47,255 nt of DNA from Acidobacteriaceae bacterium (GTDB lineage Bacteria; Acidobacteriota; Terriglobia; Terriglobales; Acidobacteriaceae). Made by a program: the position numbers and the translations under genes. The stretch is from assembly GCA_003152695.1 (NCBI GenBank), contig PMAT01000072.1, positions 1-47,255 on the forward strand. Direction: 5' to 3'. Shown here piece by piece: positions 34,684 through 43,282 of the stretch. Numbering within the stretch: the stretch's first letter is position 1; every line of letters begins with the position of its first letter. The notes under the pieces are model-generated. The model worked only from the letters and a program-made list of their open reading frames with translations, was not told where the DNA came from and did not search any database.

Positions 34684-36483
34684 TTACGGAATCTCGATGG
34701 CGCCGTTTTGCGCCGTTAATTGCCCTTCCTCATCCCGCACCACCAGCCGCACCATGTAGCTGCCCGGCTTTACGTCGAAGCTGCTTTTCAAAGTCACTCC
34801 CGCAGCCAGCTTGGCGCCCAGGGTCTCATCTTTCCAATGCATCTCCAGCGTCTTCTGATCGCCGCTGACAAAGTTGCCGTTACGGTCGAACAATACAGCG
34901 GTTACAGTGACACTATTGTTGTTGCGGCCGTCCACTTTGCGATAGTGCAGGTGCTGGACGTCGAGCTTGACCAGGACCGAGAGCTTGGCGTCGTTGTCGC
35001 TGGTTTTGAAGAATTGGGTGTGCAACTCGACCGGAAGATCGTGCAATTCTTCCTGGGAAAAAACTTCATCCCGAATCTGCTGTTTGGCCTGCTCGGCCGC
35101 ACTGGTTGCCTGCCTGGGAGCATAGTAACCCTTGCGGGCCTGGATATTCAGCTTTTGCCCTTTGACCGTGACCTTCAGATTGTGAAAGCGGCCATCCAAC
35201 TTCAAGTCTTGCGGGGAGAAGGCAAGCAGGTAAGAGTATGCCGGGGGCGCAGCCAATCGCCGGAGACCGCCCTCAAAGTCGTTGCTGTTCTGGATGAACG
35301 TGCCGCCGGTGGCGTCCGCAAGTCCAGACATCACGTCCGCATTTGCCGACGCTTCCTGATGGGTGTACTGCATCATTTGTCCGGCAATGCTGGGGCCGGG
35401 TTCCCGGCCGTTGCTGGCGTTGGGAGTTAACGTGTACAGACCCCGGGCATCCAGCGCGCTGATGATGACACCCGAATGCAGCGCCCGGTCGGCGATTTCC
35501 ATCTGCTCCTGCAGTTGGTCAGGATTATAAAAACCCGGCGAGACCAGAATAATGCTGCGCTGGCCGGGCGTGGCGGCCATCCTTTGCACGGCGCTCTTCA
35601 AGGTGTCGAGAGAGACCTGGGTTTCATGGTTGCCAAGATCCACCTCGCGCATGATGGCCGACTGCGCCATCTGCTGCGCCTGCGCCATCCGAGTGACATC
35701 GCCGTCAAATGCGCAATCCAAAGCGTCCTGGGTGATGAGTCGCAACGCCTGGGGATCATTCTTGTTCTGTGCCTGGTCTGCTATGTAATACGACACATCG
35801 GGGCATTGCTGTGTCCCAGAGCCGGTGATCGGGCGCGGCTGCAGGCGGTCCAGGGTATCTTGCAACTTGGCGCGGTCGTCGGTGAAGTCCAGTTGCGTCT
35901 GACCGGACGTAGTAAAGATGGCCACCCGGTCCGTGGACTGCAAGGTCAGCAGAGTGCGTTTCACCGCATTTCTCACCTGCGCCAGGTCGCCAAACTTCAA
36001 ATGAATGTCGTCGAAGAGGAAAATGACGTAACGCAGTGGCAACCCGGGAGCCGCGTCGTCGAGGTCGGTTCCCGCATTCGTGTGCTTTGCGACTGGCTTG
36101 GCGCCTGCCTGGTCCATGGAGAATTTCGTGATGACCTGGGGCTTGCCATTGTCGGTAAGCTGGAAATCTTCCTTCCGCAGGTTGCCCACGGCATTTCCCT
36201 GAAGATCGCGAACCACCGCCCGCACTTCGACCAGATTGACCTTCACTTTGAAGGTGGTCGAGGTCTCTTCCCGCGAGGACATTTCCGGCACATTCGCGTT
36301 GGTGGTTTGGGGCGCGGCAGGCGCGCTGGGCGGCGAAGATTGCGGCGTTGAGGCAGAGCTGCTGGCCGCTGAGCCGGGCTGGGCAGCCGGCGCAGGAGTC
36401 GTAGTTTGTTGCGCCGCCATCCCCAGCCCAGCCAGCACCAGCGTCAGCAATGTGACTACGGCGGCCCCACACTTGGTTTTCAT
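34684..36483 (-). CDS. VWFA-related acidobacterial-type protein 2
   Basis: A 599-residue exported protein with a signal peptide ending LGMAAQ and a Pro/Ala/Ser-rich spacer (residues about 25-70). The TIGR03436-type core is present: VNLVEVRAVVRDLQGNAVGNL, LRKEDFQLTDNGKPQVI, then YVIFLFDDIHLKF where the usual DxSxS metal site is DDIHL, so the metal site is altered. RSIILVSPGFY, ATGGTFIQNSNDF and YLLAFSPQD follow; the C-terminus is beta-rich (GSYMVRLVVRDEEG). AGAGG precedes the ATG. First gene of the pair; divergent from rnpB across 237 bp. Confidence 0.88.
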   Translation of the reverse strand: MKTKCGAAVVTLLTLVLAGLGMAAQQTTTPAPAAQPGSAASSSASTPQSSPPSAPAAPQTTNANVPEMSSREETSTTFKVKVNLVEVRAVVRDLQGNAVGNLRKEDFQLTDNGKPQVITKFSMDQAGAKPVAKHTNAGTDLDDAAPGLPLRYVIFLFDDIHLKFGDLAQVRNAVKRTLLTLQSTDRVAIFTTSGQTQLDFTDDRAKLQDTLDRLQPRPITGSGTQQCPDVSYYIADQAQNKNDPQALRLITQDALDCAFDGDVTRMAQAQQMAQSAIMREVDLGNHETQVSLDTLKSAVQRMAATPGQRSIILVSPGFYNPDQLQEQMEIADRALHSGVIISALDARGLYTLTPNASNGREPGPSIAGQMMQYTHQEASANADVMSGLADATGGTFIQNSNDFEGGLRRLAAPPAYSYLLAFSPQDLKLDGRFHNLKVTVKGQKLNIQARKGYYAPRQATSAAEQAKQQIRDEVFSQEELHDLPVELHTQFFKTSDNDAKLSVLVKLDVQHLHYRKVDGRNNNSVTVTAVLFDRNGNFVSGDQKTLEMHWKDETLGAKLAAGVTLKSSFDVKPGSYMVRLVVRDEEGQLTAQNGAIEIP

Positions 36484-36682
36484 CGCTGGTGCCTCTTTCC
36501 CGCGGCTGCTGTCTCAATGGTAGGAACACCGCCGGCAGGAATTCGGCAAGAATTGGTCGCGAAAGGGCAGATTTCTTTGCTGACGAGGAATACGAGGCAA
36601 GAGAGCACAACAGACTCCGGTCGAGCCGCTCTGAGTAGTGGGCTAAAGCATATTCCGAAGCCGGGAAAAGCGCCAGCACAGC

Positions 36683-36711
36683 AGTCAGCCCACACTGCGA
36701 ACATCTATAAT
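36683..36711 (+). promoter_or_regulatory. Promoter of rnpB
   Basis: A consensus -10 hexamer TATAAT at 36706-36711 lies 10 bp before the RNase P RNA 5' end, matching a start near 36718-36721. The -35 region 17 bp upstream (AGTCAG) is poor, so activity rests on the -10 element. Confidence 0.6.
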
Positions 36712-36720
36712 TGATCTGTT

Positions 36721-37171
36721 AGCTGCTGGGCCGGACGGTCGCTGCCGGCCCGCGGACACTGGTCATCCGTTTCGGCGGCCCGCCTCGGCGGGAGACCTGG
36801 TTGCGCGGGCAGACAGAGGAAAGTCCGAACTCCACAGAGCAATGTGCCGGATAACGTCCGGGCGGCGGCGTTCAAGCGCCGTTGACGGAAAGTGCCACAG
36901 AAAACGTACCGCCCCGCCTCACGGCGAGGTAAGGGTGAAAAGGTGCGGTAAGAGCGCACCGCGCCGTCAGTAATGACGGTGGCAGGGAAAACCCCACACG
37001 GAGCAAGACCAAATAGGGGAGGAGCGTCCGCTTCGGCGGAGGCACGTGCCGGCTCGGCGCGTCACAACTTCCGGGTAGGTCGCTAGAGCCCCGCAGTAAT
37101 GCGCGGCCCAGAGGAATGACCGTCGTGCCGCTTCGGCGGCACACAGAATTCGGCTTACAGGCCCGGCAGCT
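36721..37171 (+). ncRNA. rnpB: RNase P RNA, bacterial class A
   Basis: About 451 nt. The catalytic RNA that trims tRNA 5' leaders. Conserved blocks are all present in order: GAGGAAAGTCCGAACTCCACAG (CR I) near 36813-36837, ACAGAAAA, GGTAAGGGTGAAAAGGTG, GGCAGGGAAAACCCC, GGAGCAAGACCAAATAGGG (near 37000), AGAGGAATGACCG, and ACAGAATTCGGCTTACAGGCC at the 3' end. Helix P1 forms between AGCTGCTGGGCC at 36721-36732 and GGCCCGGCAGCT at 37160-37171. No protein gene overlaps it on the plus strand. Confidence 0.97.
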
Positions 37172-37270
37172 ATCTATATCTCGCAGTCCAACCAATCCCT
37201 GGAACTGCCCCCGCCAGACGTGCCCAGAGGCCGGAATCACTCGCTGATTTGTTGTAAGCTTTAGCTAGCG

Positions 37271-38644
37271 ATGAAATCCTCACCCACACTTCGCTCGCTC
37301 GAAAATCGCACCCAGTTTATCAGCGGACTCTACGGCGACCTGATGGAGAATGGCATTCGCTATTTTTTCCCCGGAGCGACGCTGGAACGGCTGGCGGGCG
37401 GCCCGGAGCGGATGCCGGGCCTGCTGGGCGCGGTGCCCAGCGGAGGCCAGGTCGAATTCGAGTGGCTGGGGGCGGGCTACTCGCTGAGCGTAAGTTCGAA
37501 TGTGTCGGACCATGAACGCCGGCTGCTGCGCAGCATCGGCATGGTGCTTTCCGCGCGCTATCAACTGATCACCAACCAGGCGCTGGCGGCGCAAAGCTTT
37601 CAGCTCTTCCGCGGATTGCCCGAAGACCGCTTTGTCTCGGCGTTCCTCGATCCTTCTCCGCACACCAGCGGCGAAGCTATTGCCGGCGTGCCCGATCGCA
37701 TTGCCGATGCCATCGAAGTGTTGCGCATTAGCAGCATGAGCACCTACGAGAACCGTCGCATTGCCACCGGAGTGTTGCTGTTTGGCGCCATGCCGGAGCC
37801 GTGTCATGAGCCGCCGCAGACGCCGGACTGGGCCCTGCGCTATTCCCACGAGCTGACCACCATCCGCAGTTTCCATCGTTTGTGCGATGGGTTGCAGACT
37901 CTCGCCCTGGTTGGCCGGGACGGCCTGCTGGCGGAATTGATCGACGTGCACGAATGGACCGAGCCCTATCGCGACATGCCGCTGCCGGTGCCGACCTCGG
38001 CGCGCTACAGCGACCACTGCCGCGCCACTTTGTGCGGCGGACACATCTGCCTCATTCTCTCCCCCAATGGCGAAGTCAAGATTTACGCCGATGGGGTGCC
38101 CGTCTTCCGCTTTCTCGACGGCAAATGGCGGCTGGTGGATGCGCGCTATCGCTACGAAATGTGGAAGAACGCCATCGGCGACACCGAGCTGGCGGAGCGC
38201 CTGTTTGCCGTGGCCCTGAACCTCACCGAGAGCCGCCGAGGCGCGCTGTTCGTGGTGCTCGACGATCCTGAGTCGGCGCGGGTGCTGGTGTCGCAGCCTG
38301 ATCTGCTCGAGCACATGAATCACCAGCCGGTGACGGAGGGAATTTCCAGCAAGGACCAGTTGCATTATCTGCTGCGCGACAAGAGCATCTTCGACATCCC
38401 TTCCACGGTGCTGGAGAACATTGCCCGCATCGATGGCGCGGTGGTGCTGACGTCGAAGGCCCACCTGCTGGCTTTTGGCGCCATTCTGCACCATCATTCC
38501 AGCGAAGAAGCCATTAACCGTCCGGTCGAGGGCGGACGCACTACCGCCGCCATCGCCGCTTCGCGCTATGGCACGGCCCTGAAAATCAGCGAGGACGGCC
38601 TGGTCTCCATGTATCGCGAGGGGCGCTGCCTGTGGGAGATGTAA
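37271..38644 (+). CDS. DisA_N/diadenylate-cyclase-domain protein with DACNV-type sensor region
   Basis: A 457-residue protein. The C-terminal part (about 330-457) matches the DAC fold: IARIDGAVVLTSKAHLLAFG carries the DGA motif at 388-390, and ISEDGLVSMYREG resembles the strand after the second motif. The RHR motif needed for ATP binding in DisA/CdaA is replaced: the equivalent place reads GGRTTAA with R423-T424-T425. The N-terminal 300 residues are a probable sensor region with many Arg/Asp pairs and a Cys/His stretch (SDHCRATLCGGHIC). It could make or bind c-di-AMP-type nucleotides, but activity is doubtful. Neighbours rnpB and a LolA-like gene give no pathway clue. Confidence 0.7.
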   Translation: MKSSPTLRSLENRTQFISGLYGDLMENGIRYFFPGATLERLAGGPERMPGLLGAVPSGGQVEFEWLGAGYSLSVSSNVSDHERRLLRSIGMVLSARYQLITNQALAAQSFQLFRGLPEDRFVSAFLDPSPHTSGEAIAGVPDRIADAIEVLRISSMSTYENRRIATGVLLFGAMPEPCHEPPQTPDWALRYSHELTTIRSFHRLCDGLQTLALVGRDGLLAELIDVHEWTEPYRDMPLPVPTSARYSDHCRATLCGGHICLILSPNGEVKIYADGVPVFRFLDGKWRLVDARYRYEMWKNAIGDTELAERLFAVALNLTESRRGALFVVLDDPESARVLVSQPDLLEHMNHQPVTEGISSKDQLHYLLRDKSIFDIPSTVLENIARIDGAVVLTSKAHLLAFGAILHHHSSEEAINRPVEGGRTTAAIAASRYGTALKISEDGLVSMYREGRCLWEM

Positions 38645-38839
38645 TGAGGGGCTAGGGAATAGTGGATAGTGAATAGTAGATCTTGTTGAGGGACGGGCCC
38701 GATTCAAAACCTAATCCGTTGGTCGCTATCGATTGCAATCCTGTTCCTGTCGGTCCTTGCCGCAGCCGCCGATAGCGCAGCCGCACCCGTACCCTGTCCA
38801 GCCGCCAACAACCTGGCTGGCACCGAGGTAGTCGCGCGC

Positions 38840-39457
38840 ATGACGAGCCGCAACGCCGACCGCGCGCGAAACTTGCTCAGTTTCCAGGCGACACGCGACT
38901 ACCAATTGCACTACACCGGCTTTCCTTCGCCGCTCACCGCCGAGATGCAGGTGAAGGTTTCCTACACCGCGCCCGGCACGAAGGAGTTCACGATTGAATC
39001 CGAATCCGGTTCCAAGCTCATCATTAATCGCGTCTTTCACCGGCTGCTGGAATCGGAAAAGGAATCCGGGTCCGACGAAGCCAACCGTGCGGCCGTGGCC
39101 CTTACCACCGCCAACTATTCTTTCTCCTTGTTGGGTTGTGCGCCGGGCGATGGCCGGCCCCTGTACGTCATGCGGGTGGAACCTCTGCGCGACACCAAGT
39201 ATCTGTACCGCGGGACGGTGTGGATTGATGCGACCGACTTTGCGGTGACGCGGATTGAGGCGCAACCGGCCAAGAATCCGTCATTCTGGACCAAGCGCAC
39301 GGTGATCGATCACGAGTATCAAAAGGTTGGCGGCTTCTACCTGCCGGCGCTGAATCGCACCGTCACCGACGTCCGGCTGGGCGGCAACGCCGTGCTCACC
39401 ATCCGCTATCAGGACTACAAGTTGTCGGCGGCAGAGAACGTCGCGGACCCGCGATGA
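38840..39457 (+). CDS. LolA-like outer-membrane lipoprotein-sorting family protein; start uncertain
   Basis: A 205-residue frame from ATG 38840, but the true protein is probably longer. In frame upstream lies a signal peptide, NLIRWSLSIAILFLSVLAAAA followed by DSAAAP, back to 38702; the stop at 38687 limits it and no ATG, GTG or TTG exists there. An ATT at 38702 follows GAGGGACGGG and may start translation. The mature part is beta-rich: RDYQLHYTGFPSPL, VKVSYTAPGTKEF, YRGTVWIDATDFAVTRIEAQ and WTKRTVIDHEYQKVGGFYLP, a pattern seen in LolA/lipoprotein-sorting-like proteins. Periplasmic location inferred. Short ATAGTG-type tandem repeats lie at 38659-38678 just upstream. Confidence 0.65.
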   Translation: MTSRNADRARNLLSFQATRDYQLHYTGFPSPLTAEMQVKVSYTAPGTKEFTIESESGSKLIINRVFHRLLESEKESGSDEANRAAVALTTANYSFSLLGCAPGDGRPLYVMRVEPLRDTKYLYRGTVWIDATDFAVTRIEAQPAKNPSFWTKRTVIDHEYQKVGGFYLPALNRTVTDVRLGGNAVLTIRYQDYKLSAAENVADPR

Positions 39458-39557
39458 GCGACCGGCAGACTTCGCGAATGCGCCATCTACAATGACTCCG
39501 AAGGCCGTTTGCGGACCAATAGCCTACAGCGCCGCGGCAACAGAGGAGAGACTTTTC

Positions 39558-39788
39558 ATGTCCGTTGAACAGCACCCCAGTGCAACGCACCGGTTTACCG
39601 TCATCTTCGAGAAGGAGGACGAGGGAGGGTACCACGTTTTCTGCCCGACGTTACCTGGTTGCCACACTCAAAGTGAAACGGTCGAAGAGGGCATCCTTCA
39701 TATTCGCGAGGCAATTCAACTGTATGTAGATAGCCTGATCGAAGGTGGGCTTCCAATTCTGCCGACGTGTCAGGTAAAGGCGAATTGA
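39558..39788 (+). CDS. HicB-like antitoxin, no HicA partner
   Basis: A 76-residue protein with the partial RNase-H-like HicB fold: FTVIFEKEDEGGYHVFCPTLPGC, then HTQSETVEEGILHIREAIQLYVDSL. AGGAGAG lies ahead of the ATG at 39558, which is preferred over the upstream in-frame codons. HicB proteins bind and block the HicA mRNA interferase, but no HicA-type gene lies within the flanking 300 bp on either side. No DNA-binding extension is present. It may be a stand-alone member, which is common for this fold. Confidence 0.8.
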   Translation: MSVEQHPSATHRFTVIFEKEDEGGYHVFCPTLPGCHTQSETVEEGILHIREAIQLYVDSLIEGGLPILPTCQVKAN

Positions 39789-39818
39789 AACTGGCGGCTG
39801 ACAGCTGATGGCTTTCCC

Positions 39819-40262
39819 CTAGCTCTGCCCGGAAATCTTCAGCTTCAACTCTTCGGGAATGCGGTCGCGAATTTCTTCCGGAAGCTTTTCCAGTCCGCGG
39901 CGGGCGCCGATCAGGGCAACATCTTTCATCACCAGCGGGGCCGGGGTCGCGACGGCGACCAGCAGCCACAGCAGCATGGAGAGCAGGAACCCGCCCAGCG
40001 CGCCGATCTCCAGCAGAAACGCGTGGCTGGGTTTGAAGTGGCGAATCACGCCATAGGCAAGCAGAAAAACGAACATGGAGATCGAGGCCAGCGCCATGAG
40101 CCCGATATCGATGCCGCGATGCAGGCGCTGGCGGGAGCGGCAGAAGTCACACTCCGCCAGGTGCGCCGCGTAGTCACCGCGCATTTCGGGAGCGAGACCA
40201 GAGATGTCGTAGCGCCAGCCGGCAAGGATTTTGCCGATGACGCGATCAGTACATGGTGTCAT
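39819..40262 (-). CDS. Small zf-HC2-type membrane protein
   Basis: A 147-residue protein from the ATG at 40262 (a GTG at 40298 is possible). HLAECDFC (HxxxCxxC) at residues 34-41 is the zinc finger seen in anti-sigma proteins. Two membrane helices follow (LMALASISMFVFLLAYGVI and GGFLLSMLLWLLVAVAT), then a charged tail with RRGLEKLPEEIRDR. No sigma factor gene lies beside it, so an anti-sigma role is not supported by context. It lies 48 bp after the MBL hydrolase on the same strand and is probably co-transcribed. Confidence 0.7.
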   Translation of the reverse strand: MTPCTDRVIGKILAGWRYDISGLAPEMRGDYAAHLAECDFCRSRQRLHRGIDIGLMALASISMFVFLLAYGVIRHFKPSHAFLLEIGALGGFLLSMLLWLLVAVATPAPLVMKDVALIGARRGLEKLPEEIRDRIPEELKLKISGQS

Positions 40263-40310
40263 CAACCCCGCCGAACCCTGCCCCGCCGCAGCGGGCACGC
40301 AGGGCGGAAA

Positions 40311-41126
40311 CTACAGTTGGACCGCGGGCAGCGGTTCATGCTGTGCCGCGAGCAGCAATCGGTTGCGCAACAAGCTGCGCTGCTCGCCCAAGGCACGCTC
40401 GGCTGTCATCCGGGCGATCTCCGGATGATTGTTGGTCTCCGAAAGGTGCGCCAGAATGAGGAACTCGGCACTTCCATCATAGTCGCCGGTCAGGAATTCC
40501 GCGAGCTTGCCGTTGGAGAGATGGCCGACCTGGCTCATCACCCGCTGCTTGACGCTCCAGGGATAGGGGCCGCCGCGCAGCATCTCGAGATCGTGGTTCG
40601 ACTCGATCATCAGCACGTGACAACCGCGCAGATTATCGCGAACGCTGGCGGGCATATAGCCCAGGTCGGTGCAGACGCCGATTTTGATGCCGCCGCTGCG
40701 GAAGGTGTACCCCACCGGGTCCGCGGCATCGTGCGGGATGGTGAACGGCTTCACCGTGATGTCGCCAATCTCGAAGGCGTGGCCGGAGCGGAACAGCTCC
40801 CGGCGCTCCAGGCTGACGCGTTTGCCGCTGCAATCGCGGGCAAACTTCTGGTACGCCTGATAGGTCTCGCCGGTGATGTAGATGGGCACCTTCAGCCGCT
40901 TGGCCAGCACCCGCAGGCCGCCGACGTGGTCGGTATGTTCGTGCGTGACCAGGATGGCGTCGATCGTGTGCCAGTCTTCTCCGCACAACATCATGCGCCG
41001 CAGAAGTTCGCGGCAGGAGAGACCGGCGTCCACCAGCAGCCGCGTGCGGGAACTGGAGACGACCGTGCAGTTGCCTCCGCTACCGCTCGCCAGCACCGTG
41101 ATCGACACAGCCATAGCCGCGAGCAT
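40311..41126 (-). CDS. MBL-fold metallo-hydrolase, YycJ/WalJ-like
   Basis: A 271-residue metallo-beta-lactamase-fold protein. The N-terminus VSITVLASGSGGNCTVV is the YycJ-type opening. The metal motif is THEHTDH (H62, H64, D66, H67), with later ligands in TIPHDAADPVG, IGVCTDLGY, ESNHDLEMLRGG and LSETNNHPE. Family members are linked to DNA exonuclease activity and cell-wall-linked regulation in Firmicutes; here only hydrolase chemistry is safe. An internal ATG at 41114 is a possible start. Divergent from dnaB across 357 bp. Confidence 0.88.
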   Translation of the reverse strand: MLAAMAVSITVLASGSGGNCTVVSSSRTRLLVDAGLSCRELLRRMMLCGEDWHTIDAILVTHEHTDHVGGLRVLAKRLKVPIYITGETYQAYQKFARDCSGKRVSLERRELFRSGHAFEIGDITVKPFTIPHDAADPVGYTFRSGGIKIGVCTDLGYMPASVRDNLRGCHVLMIESNHDLEMLRGGPYPWSVKQRVMSQVGHLSNGKLAEFLTGDYDGSAEFLILAHLSETNNHPEIARMTAERALGEQRSLLRNRLLLAAQHEPLPAVQL

Positions 41127-41235
41127 AACTTGAACTCAGTGTTCGCGGTAGTAACAAGATGGTTAACCAGTAGCCGGTAGCCAGTTGCCAGCGGCCAGCA
41201 TCGAGGCGTCAGTTCTCCCGGCTGTCATCCGGACC

Positions 41236-41290
41236 GAGCGTCACTCACTCCAGATTGTCGCGCGATGGAGCGTCACTCCTCAAGATTGTC
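41236..41290. repeat. Two-copy 32-bp direct repeat before dnaB
   Basis: GAGCGTCACTCactcCAGATTGTC (41236-41259) is repeated as GAGCGTCACTCctcAAGATTGTC (41268-41290). It merges into a GTCATCC(C/G)GACCGAGC motif at 41224 and 41288, followed by GCGGAGGGACCTGCTG, which looks like a dispersed repeat family of this group. No gene is seen in 41127-41483; codons in the region are not protein-like. Confidence 0.5.
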
Positions 41291-41483
41291 ATCCCGACCG
41301 AGCCCGCCGCGACGGGCGAGCGGAGGGACCTGCTGTCCGCCGTTTCCCTCGTAAAATTTTCCCCGGGCGAGATTCCTCTTCGTAATCCACAACCGCACAC
41401 AGCATTTCAAACGAAATCGCCGCGCCGAACCTCATTCGGCATTGACCCCGCTTCGCCATCAATGTCTAAATTGAGGGAACACA

Positions 41484-42854
41484 ATGGCCACCACCGACTA
41501 CAGCCTGGAACGAGGCCTGCCCGTCAGCATGGAAGCCGAGCGCTCAATCCTGGGCGCGATCCTGCTCGACAACTCGCTCTACGATCAAGCCGCTGAAAAT
41601 CTCACGCCTGACGACTTTTCTCTGGACGCACATCGCCGTGTTTATTCGCGCATGCGCGACTTGCAGGAGTCAGGCCGTCCGGTGGACATGATCACGCTGG
41701 TCGAGGAACTCGACCGCCGCAAAGAAGTGGAAGCCATCGGCGGGGTGGCATATCTGTCGTCGCTGATCGATGGCGTGCCCGACCGGCCTTCGATCGAGCA
41801 CTACGTGCGCATCGTGCGCAACAAGGCGCTGCTGCGCGGCCTCATCAACCTGTCGCAGAACGCCATCGCCGAAGCCATCGAGCACTCCGACGAAGCCGAA
41901 GAGGTGCTGGGCCGGGCCGAGCAGGCCATCTTCCAGCTCTCGGAGAACCGCATTGGACAGGGGTTCATGAACATCCCGTCCATCATTAAAGGTTCGTTCG
42001 GCTCGCTGGAAGAGTTGTACGCGCGCGGCCAGGAAATTACCGGCCTGGCGACGCACTACACGCTGCTCGACAAGCTGACCAGCGGGCTGCAGCCTTCCGA
42101 CTTGATCATCATCGCCGCGCGGCCCTCGATGGGCAAGACCGCGCTGGCCATGAACATCGCCGAAAACGCGGCGGTGCTCGACGGCAAAGTGGTGGGCGTG
42201 TTCTCGCTGGAAATGTCGCGCGAAGCGTTGCTGATGCGCATGCTCGCGTCGCACGCGCAGGTGGACTCCAAAGATTTGCGGCAGGGCTTCCTCACCAAGG
42301 AAGACATGCGCAAGCTGACGCGCGCCACCGAGCAGCTCTCGCATTCCAAGTTGTGGATTGACGATTCGCCAGGACTCTCTGTGAGCGAGATGCGCGCCAA
42401 GGTCCGCCGCTTGCGCCAGACGGAAGGTCTCGATCTGCTGATCGTGGATTACCTGCAGCTCATGTCGGCGGTGCCCATCGGCGGCAAGCGCTTCGAGAAC
42501 CGGACGCAGGAAGTTTCGGCCATCTCGCGCGGGCTGAAGGCGCTGGCCAAGGAGTTGAAGGTCCCGGTGGTCGCGCTGTCGCAGTTGAGCCGCGCCCCCG
42601 AGAGCCGCGGCGGCGATCATCGGCCGCAGCTTTCCGACCTGCGCGAGTCGGGCTCCATCGAGCAGGATGCCGACGTGGTGGCCTTCATCTTCCGCGAAGA
42701 GGTGTACAAGAAGGACGATCCCGATCTCGAGGGCATGGCCGAACTCATCGTCGCCAAACAACGCAACGGCCCCACCGACATGATCAAGATGGCGTTCGTC
42801 AAGCGCTACACGCGGTTTGAGAACCTGGCGCCAGGGAATGACTACCCGGGCTAA
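41484..42854 (+). CDS. dnaB: Replicative DNA helicase DnaB
   Basis: A 456-residue hexameric 5'-3' helicase. The N-terminal collar domain (MEAERSILGAILLDNSLYDQ, DDFSLDAHRRVYSRM) is followed by a linker and a RecA-like motor: Walker A ARPSMGKTALAM, H1a FSLEMSREALLMRML, Walker B LLIVDYLQLM, H3 QLSRAPESR, and the arginine-finger region KQRNGPT. No intein is present. Length is normal. Its stop overlaps the stop of the minus-strand PIN toxin by four bases. Confidence 0.97.
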   Translation: MATTDYSLERGLPVSMEAERSILGAILLDNSLYDQAAENLTPDDFSLDAHRRVYSRMRDLQESGRPVDMITLVEELDRRKEVEAIGGVAYLSSLIDGVPDRPSIEHYVRIVRNKALLRGLINLSQNAIAEAIEHSDEAEEVLGRAEQAIFQLSENRIGQGFMNIPSIIKGSFGSLEELYARGQEITGLATHYTLLDKLTSGLQPSDLIIIAARPSMGKTALAMNIAENAAVLDGKVVGVFSLEMSREALLMRMLASHAQVDSKDLRQGFLTKEDMRKLTRATEQLSHSKLWIDDSPGLSVSEMRAKVRRLRQTEGLDLLIVDYLQLMSAVPIGGKRFENRTQEVSAISRGLKALAKELKVPVVALSQLSRAPESRGGDHRPQLSDLRESGSIEQDADVVAFIFREEVYKKDDPDLEGMAELIVAKQRNGPTDMIKMAFVKRYTRFENLAPGNDYPG

Positions 42855-43282
42855 CGGAATGGGCTGGGCTCGGGCAGGATGCGGAAACGTCGTCTTCCAT
42901 CGATGCGGTAGGTTTGGAAATCAGAAAAATCGATAGTGAGAATAGTGGTCAGCGACTTACGCTCGGCGAGGTGAACGAGTGTCGCGTCGGCAAAATCCAT
43001 AGGGCGGTCGTGATAGCGATGCATCAACTGAGCCAGTGCAGGTAGATCAGCATCGGCAATCGTACCCAGCGTGACAGCGCCGGAGCGGACGAAGGTCCAT
43101 GTAGTTTCGACCCTGAAGGAGGAGTCAGCTACCATATAAAACAGTTCGGCTAATACAGCTTCGGTTGTAAGCAGGGGTTTGCGAAGCTGGTGAAATGCTT
43201 GAAGACAAGCATCGTGCCAGCGATCTTGCCGATTCAAAATAGCGAGGATTGCCCCAGTATCGAACAGAGCGCTAGCGGGCAT
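42851..43282 (-). CDS. vapC: PIN-domain toxin, VapC family
   Basis: A 143-residue PIN ribonuclease. Acidic active-site residues are visible: D8 in LFDTGAIL, E46 in VLAELFY, D96 and D99 in PMDFADATLV, and D118 in LTIDFSDF. VapC toxins cut tRNA or rRNA when freed from antitoxin. Its 5' end overlaps the antitoxin gene by 11 bp, and its 3' end overlaps dnaB convergently by 4 bp. Confidence 0.88.
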   Translation of the reverse strand: MPASALFDTGAILAILNRQDRWHDACLQAFHQLRKPLLTTEAVLAELFYMVADSSFRVETTWTFVRSGAVTLGTIADADLPALAQLMHRYHDRPMDFADATLVHLAERKSLTTILTIDFSDFQTYRIDGRRRFRILPEPSPFR

